Below are positions 14,844 through 18,930 of a stretch of DNA of 18,930 bases, piece by piece. Both the position numbers and the translations under genes were made by a program. The notes below the pieces were generated by a model. The model was given only the letters and a program-made list of their open reading frames with translations, made no database searches and was not told the DNA's origin. The stretch comes from an uncultured Caulobacter sp. (lineage in GTDB: Bacteria > Pseudomonadota > Alphaproteobacteria > Caulobacterales > Caulobacteraceae), in the NCBI GenBank assembly GCA_937991555.1, contig CALKHU010000063.1, positions 1-18,930 on the forward strand, given 5' to 3'. The first letter of the stretch is position 1. The number at the start of each line of letters is the position of its first letter.

Positions 14844-17171
14844 ATGGATCCGATGGACGCCATCCGGACGACCTTCTTCATCGAGTGCGACGAACTTCTC
14901 GCGCAGCTCGAAGAAGGCCTGATGGCCATGGAGCAGGGCTCCGCCGACGCCGAGACGATCAACTCGGTGTTCCGCGCGGTGCACTCGGTGAAGGGCGGCG
15001 GCGGGGCGTTCGGCCTCGATCCGCTGGTGCGCTTCAGCCATGTGTTCGAGACCCTGCTGGACCAGATCCGCTCGTCCCAGGTCGAGCCGACCGAGGCGGT
15101 GGTGGCGACGCTGCTGCGCGCCGCCGACATGCTCGCCGACCACGTGGCCGCCGCCCGCGACGGCGGCGTCGCCGACGAGGCGCGGTCGGAGCAGATCGCC
15201 GCGGCGATCATGTCCCACACCATCGGCGGCGCCTCCGCGGCCGAGTACCAGGAACAGCCGGCCGAGATCGAAGGCCTCGATTTCAAGCCGCAGATGATCT
15301 CTCTCGATCTCCCGCCGGCGGCGCCCGCGGACGACTTCGACCTGTCGGCCCTGCTGGCCGGGGCCGCGGCGGCGCCGGAACCTTCCGCTGACGGGGACGC
15401 GGACGGGGAGGGCGACTGGATCGTCAACTTCGCGCCCCACGCGTCCCTCTACGCCAAGGCCAACGACTCCGTCCTCGTGATCCGCGAACTGAGCGGGCTC
15501 GGCGAGGCGACGGTCACCTACAACGACGAGATGCTGCCGACGCTGGACGAGATGGATCCGGCGGGCGCCTACCTGTCCTGGACCGTCCGCCTGCCGGCCT
15601 CGGTGCATGAAGAGGACATCCGCGAGGCCTTCGCCTTCGTCGACGAGGACTGCGACCTGGAGATCGTCCGCGACGGCGCCATCGAGGCCGCCGGTCCCGA
15701 CATCGCCAGCCTGCTCGCCGCCGTGTCCGACACGCCGGCGGCGGCCGAACCCGCTTCCTCCGTCGACCTGCCCGCTTCCGCGCCGGCGGACATCCAGCCC
15801 GCGCCGACGCCGCCTCCGGCGCCCGTCGCCGCCCAACCGGAGACCGCCAGGGTGGTCAGCCTCATGGACCTGGCCCCGCCGGTCGAGACCCTGACCCAGG
15901 CCGCGCCGTCGGCGGCCGCCCCCGCCGCCTCGGCGGCCGTCGCCGCCGGCGCCCCGGTTCCGCCTCCGCCCCAGACCATCCGTGTCGACCTCGACCGTGT
16001 CGACCGGCTGATCAACCTGGTCGGCGAGCTGGTCATCAACCAGGCCATGCTGGCCCAGCGGGTGATGGAGTCCGGGGCCGGCAAGGCGACCGACGTCAAC
16101 CTGGCCATCACCGACCTGGAGCTGCTGACCCGGAACATCCAGGACAGCGTGATGGCGATCCGCGCCCAGCCGGTGAAATCGGTGTTCCAGCGCATGCCGC
16201 GGCTGGTCCGCGAGGTCGGCGAGGCGACCCAGAAGCGTGTTCGCCTGATCACCGAGGGCGAAGGCACGGAAGTCGACAAGACCGTGGTCGAGAAGCTGTC
16301 CGACCCGATCACACACATGATCCGCAACGCCATCGACCACGGCCTGGAGACCCCCGCCGAGCGCGAGGCGGCCGGCAAGCCGGCCGAGGGCACCGTGCGG
16401 CTCACCGCGGCGCACCGCAGCGGCCGGATCGTCATCGAGGTTTCGGACGACGGCCGCGGCGTCGATCGCGCGCGGGTCAAGGCCAAGGCCGTCGAGAAGG
16501 GCCTGATCTCGCCCGAGGCCCAGCTGACCGACGAGGAGATCGACAACCTGATCTTCGCGCCGGGCTTCTCGACCGCCGCCACCGTGTCGGACATCTCCGG
16601 CCGCGGCGTGGGCATGGACGTGGTCAAGCGCTCGGTCCAGGCGCTGGGCGGCCGCATCACCATCGTCTCGACGCCGGGCCAGGGATCCCGCTTCTCGCTC
16701 AGCCTGCCGCTGACGCTGGCGGTGCTGGACGGCATGGTGGTCACCGTCGGCGACCAGACCCTGGTCGCGCCGCTGACCACGATCATCGAAAGCCTCAAGC
16801 CCCGCGCCGGCGACGTCCGTCCGCTGGGTCCCAACAACTTCGTGCTCAAGATCCGCGACGCCTTCGTGCCGCTGGTCGACACGGGCGCGGCCCTCGGCTT
16901 CGGCAAGTCGAAGTTTGATCCGACCGAGGGCGTCGCCCTGCTCGTCGAAAGCGATGTCGCCGGCCAGGTGGCCCTGATGGTCGACCACATCCAGGGCCAG
17001 CGCCAGGTCGTCATCAAGAGCCTCGAGACGAACTACCGGCCCACCGACGGCGTCGCCGCGGCCACCATCCTGGGCGACGGACGGGTCGCCCTGATCCTCG
17101 ATATCGACGGGCTGGTGACGGCCCATCGCAAGGCGCCGCCGCGCGCCGAAACCCTCGCCATGACTGGATGA
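14844..17171 (+). CDS. cheA: Chemotaxis histidine kinase CheA
   Basis: This 775-residue protein is the cytoplasmic kinase of the chemoreceptor array; it phosphorylates CheY and CheB. Domains in order: HPt/P1 (about 1-125) with phospho-His47 in VHSVKGG; a probable P2 response-regulator docking domain (about 190-278); a long Ala/Pro-rich linker (about 282-376); the P3 dimerisation helices (about 378-445); and the P4 ATPase with N box HMIRNAIDHG (491-500), G1 box SDDGRGV (534-540), F box FAPGFST (571-577) and G2 boxes GRGVGMDVV and GQGSRFSL. A CheW-like P5 regulatory domain (about 625-765) ends the protein. ATG 14844 has a GAAGGGG-type site upstream. The stop overlaps the cheW start. All catalytic boxes look intact. 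Confidence 0.97.
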   Translation: MDPMDAIRTTFFIECDELLAQLEEGLMAMEQGSADAETINSVFRAVHSVKGGGGAFGLDPLVRFSHVFETLLDQIRSSQVEPTEAVVATLLRAADMLADHVAAARDGGVADEARSEQIAAAIMSHTIGGASAAEYQEQPAEIEGLDFKPQMISLDLPPAAPADDFDLSALLAGAAAAPEPSADGDADGEGDWIVNFAPHASLYAKANDSVLVIRELSGLGEATVTYNDEMLPTLDEMDPAGAYLSWTVRLPASVHEEDIREAFAFVDEDCDLEIVRDGAIEAAGPDIASLLAAVSDTPAAAEPASSVDLPASAPADIQPAPTPPPAPVAAQPETARVVSLMDLAPPVETLTQAAPSAAAPAASAAVAAGAPVPPPPQTIRVDLDRVDRLINLVGELVINQAMLAQRVMESGAGKATDVNLAITDLELLTRNIQDSVMAIRAQPVKSVFQRMPRLVREVGEATQKRVRLITEGEGTEVDKTVVEKLSDPITHMIRNAIDHGLETPAEREAAGKPAEGTVRLTAAHRSGRIVIEVSDDGRGVDRARVKAKAVEKGLISPEAQLTDEEIDNLIFAPGFSTAATVSDISGRGVGMDVVKRSVQALGGRITIVSTPGQGSRFSLSLPLTLAVLDGMVVTVGDQTLVAPLTTIIESLKPRAGDVRPLGPNNFVLKIRDAFVPLVDTGAALGFGKSKFDPTEGVALLVESDVAGQVALMVDHIQGQRQVVIKSLETNYRPTDGVAAATILGDGRVALILDIDGLVTAHRKAPPRAETLAMTG

Positions 17172-17641
17172 CGACCATGACCGAGCTTTCCCTGGACGGC
17201 CGCGACGGCAGCGAACTGATCTCCTTCCGCATCGGCGAGCAGGAGTTCTGCGTGGACATCATGGCGGTTCGCGAGATCCGCGGCTGGACGCCGGCCACCC
17301 CGGTGCCGCACTCGCCCCGCTTCGTCCGCGGCGTCATCAACCTGCGCGGCGCCGTGCTGCCGGTGGTCGACCTGGCCGACCGCCTCGGCCTCGGCAAGGC
17401 GGTGGAAACGGCCCGCCACGTGATCATCGTGGTCCAGATCGGCAGCAAGGTCGTCGGCCTGCTGGTCGACGCGGTCTGCGACATCCTCTCCACGGCCGAC
17501 CATGTGGTGCAGAAGACGCCGGACCTCGCCGGCGACCAGATGCAGAGCTTCGTGAAGGGCCTGATCGCCCTTGAAGGCCGCATGATCAGCCTGATCGACC
17601 TCGGCCTGGTGCTCGACGCCCAGCAGGCGGAGGCAGCCTGA
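17168..17641 (+). CDS. cheW: Chemotaxis adaptor protein CheW
   Basis: This 157-residue protein has the CheW fold and links receptors to CheA. It has the family's typical strands: [15 protein letters not shown] (18-31), VREIRGW (34-40), [16 protein letters not shown] (54-69) with the conserved NLRG receptor-contact motif, [12 protein letters not shown] (95-106) and MISLIDL (139-145). The ATG at 17168 overlaps the cheA stop (ATGA). A second in-frame ATG at 17177 is an equally possible start, shorter by three residues. The gene is followed by cheR after five bases, so cheA, cheW and cheR are probably translated from one message with coupling. Confidence 0.95.
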   Translation: MTTMTELSLDGRDGSELISFRIGEQEFCVDIMAVREIRGWTPATPVPHSPRFVRGVINLRGAVLPVVDLADRLGLGKAVETARHVIIVVQIGSKVVGLLVDAVCDILSTADHVVQKTPDLAGDQMQSFVKGLIALEGRMISLIDLGLVLDAQQAEAA

Positions 17642-17646
17642 CACCG

Positions 17647-18522
17647 ATGGCCGGCGCAGAACACGCCACCACGCTGCCGAAAGACGCCGGTCGGGAGTTC
17701 GCCTTCACGACCGAGGACTTCCGCACCATCGCCGCCGTGCTGCACGGCGACGCGGGGATCTACCTGCCCGACACCAAGGCGACGCTGGTCTACTCCCGCC
17801 TGGCCAAGCGTCTCCGGGCGCTCGGGATGTCGAGCTTCCGCGACTACTGCAAGCTGATCCAGGACCACGAGGGCGTCGACGAACGCCAGCACATGCTGGC
17901 CGCGCTGACCACCAACGTGACCCGCTTCTTCCGCGAGCCGCACCACTTCGACCATCTGCGCGACGTCGTCATGCCGGCGCTGGCGGCCCGCGCCCGGGCC
18001 GGCGGCCGCGTCCGGCTGTGGTCGGCGGCCTGCTCGACCGGCCAGGAGCCCTATTCGATGGCCCTGACCGCGCTGGCGATCCTGCCGGACGCCGCGCGCT
18101 ACGACTTCCGCATCCTCGCCAGCGACATCGACCCCAACGTGGTGCGCACGGCGCGCGAGGGCGTCTACAGCCGCGAGGCCATCGACCCGGTGCCGGCCAA
18201 CTTGCGCAAGTACCTGAACAAGGCCCCGGACCAGGGCGTCGACATGTGGCGGGTCGCGCCGGAGGTGCAGGAGCTCATCGCCTTCCGCGAGCTCAACCTC
18301 ATCAAGCCGTGGCCGATGAAGGGACGCTTCGACGTCATTTTCTGCCGCAACGTGGTGATCTACTTCGACGACAAGACCCAGGAGACGGTCTGGCGCAAGT
18401 TCATCGACGTGATGAGCCCCGGCGCGCGCCTCTACATCGGGCACTCCGAACGGGTGACCGGCGACGGCGGCCGCCTCACCAGCGACGGCCTCACGGTCTA
18501 CAAGGCGGGGGGCCAGCTGTGA
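17647..18522 (+). CDS. cheR: Chemoreceptor glutamate methyltransferase CheR
   Basis: This 291-residue enzyme methylates glutamates on chemoreceptors using S-adenosylmethionine, for adaptation. The N-terminal helical domain (about 20-85) precedes [10 protein letters not shown] (88-97), and the SAM-binding part shows [12 protein letters not shown] (126-137), ASDIDPN (158-164), [10 protein letters not shown] (232-241) and GHSE (265-268), all characteristic of CheR. The start ATG is five bases after cheW, with a GGAGG-like site inside the cheW end. The stop overlaps the cheB start (GTGA). No truncation is evident. Confidence 0.97.
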   Translation: MAGAEHATTLPKDAGREFAFTTEDFRTIAAVLHGDAGIYLPDTKATLVYSRLAKRLRALGMSSFRDYCKLIQDHEGVDERQHMLAALTTNVTRFFREPHHFDHLRDVVMPALAARARAGGRVRLWSAACSTGQEPYSMALTALAILPDAARYDFRILASDIDPNVVRTAREGVYSREAIDPVPANLRKYLNKAPDQGVDMWRVAPEVQELIAFRELNLIKPWPMKGRFDVIFCRNVVIYFDDKTQETVWRKFIDVMSPGARLYIGHSERVTGDGGRLTSDGLTVYKAGGQL

Positions 18523-18930
18523 CCACCCGCGTCCTCATCGTCGACGACTCGGCGACCATGCGCGGCGTGATCGCCGCCGTCCTGCGCCGCGACCCGGAGA
18601 TCGAGGTGATCGGCTCCGCCGGCGATCCGCTGGAGGCCCGCGAGGCCATCAAGCGCCTGAACCCGGACGTGGTCACCCTCGACGTCGAAATGCCGAACAT
18701 GAACGGCATCGAGTTCCTCGAGAAGATCATGCGCCTGCGGCCGACGCCGGTGATCATGATCTCGACCCTGACCCAGGCTGGCGCGGACACCACGATCGAG
18801 GCCCTGGCCCTCGGGGCCGTGGACTGCGTCGGCAAGCCGGGGCCCGGCGTCACCGCCAACGAGGCCTTCGCCAACCTGCCGGACAAGGTCAAGGCGGCCG
18901 CCCGCTCGCGCCTGCGCCCGCTGGGCGACG
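18519..18930 (+). CDS. cheB: Protein-glutamate methylesterase/deamidase CheB, 3' end cut by window
   Basis: Only the first 137 residues are inside the window: the receiver domain plus the start of the linker. It begins [11 protein letters not shown] with the acidic pair Asp9-Asp10, has the phosphoacceptor Asp55 in [12 protein letters not shown], Thr83 (ISTLT) and Lys106 (GKPGPG). The EVEMP/DVEMP type motif together with [16 protein letters not shown] and VDCVGKP is diagnostic for CheB rather than CheY. The esterase domain that removes receptor methyl groups must lie beyond position 18930. The GTG start overlaps the cheR stop by four bases. Confidence 0.95.
   Translation, partial: MTTRVLIVDDSATMRGVIAAVLRRDPEIEVIGSAGDPLEAREAIKRLNPDVVTLDVEMPNMNGIEFLEKIMRLRPTPVIMISTLTQAGADTTIEALALGAVDCVGKPGPGVTANEAFANLPDKVKAAARSRLRPLGD

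Noticed and set aside
14784..17126. Very long open frame on the minus strand (780 codons) opposite cheA, and similar long minus-strand frames opposite most other genes.
   Set aside because: These are mirror frames caused by high wobble GC; their translations are rich in Arg, His, Asp and Gly with no domain signatures, while the plus strand carries complete known families.

Overview
The window is GC-rich and densely coding, with every supported gene on the + strand. Codon use, the many GTG starts, the ATGA/GTGA stop-start overlaps, a large TonB-dependent receptor and the gene order of the chemotaxis block all suggest an alphaproteobacterium of the Caulobacterales type (Caulobacter, Brevundimonas or Phenylobacterium-like). 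This placement is inferred from gene content and order, not from a marker gene.

Region 1 (1-12900) looks like a nutrient-scavenging block centred on glutamyl compounds and D-amino acids. It opens with the 3' part of a dipeptide epimerase of the L-Ala-D/L-Glu epimerase type. After a 144-base leader comes a closely packed run of eight genes: a TonB-dependent outer-membrane receptor, an exported D-aminoacylase-like amidohydrolase, an acidic amino-acid:cation symporter, two different exported gamma-glutamyltranspeptidases, a DapA/N-acetylneuraminate-lyase superfamily lyase, an SDR protein with an altered active site, and an RraA/HMG-aldolase-like protein. Gaps in this run are -4 to +26 bases, so it is very probably one operon. 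A plausible reading is uptake of a gamma-glutamyl or N-acyl-D-glutamyl compound across the outer membrane, periplasmic trimming by the two GGTs and the deacylase, import of the released acidic amino acid, and cytoplasmic carbon-skeleton breakdown by the lyase, SDR and aldolase-like proteins.

Region 2 (12901-14168) holds an XRE-type regulator with a C-terminal cupin domain, a good candidate for the local regulator, followed by about 560 bases without an intact gene. The end of that gap encodes, in frame, a short but very recognisable fragment of a methyl-accepting chemotaxis protein (MCP). It stops 15 bases before the next gene, which is where Caulobacter-type clusters carry an intact mcp gene.

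Region 3 (14169-18930) is a chemotaxis operon in the order STAS protein, cheY, cheA, cheW, cheR, cheB. The last gene is cut by the window end. These genes encode the core kinase, adaptor, response regulator and adaptation enzymes. No intact receptor is present in the window.

The most interesting points are the scavenging operon as a whole, the first GGT with Asn where the family has the Asp that binds the glutamyl alpha-amino group, substitutions at metal or cation sites in the deacylase and the symporter, the SDR without Tyr/Lys, and the MCP remnant.
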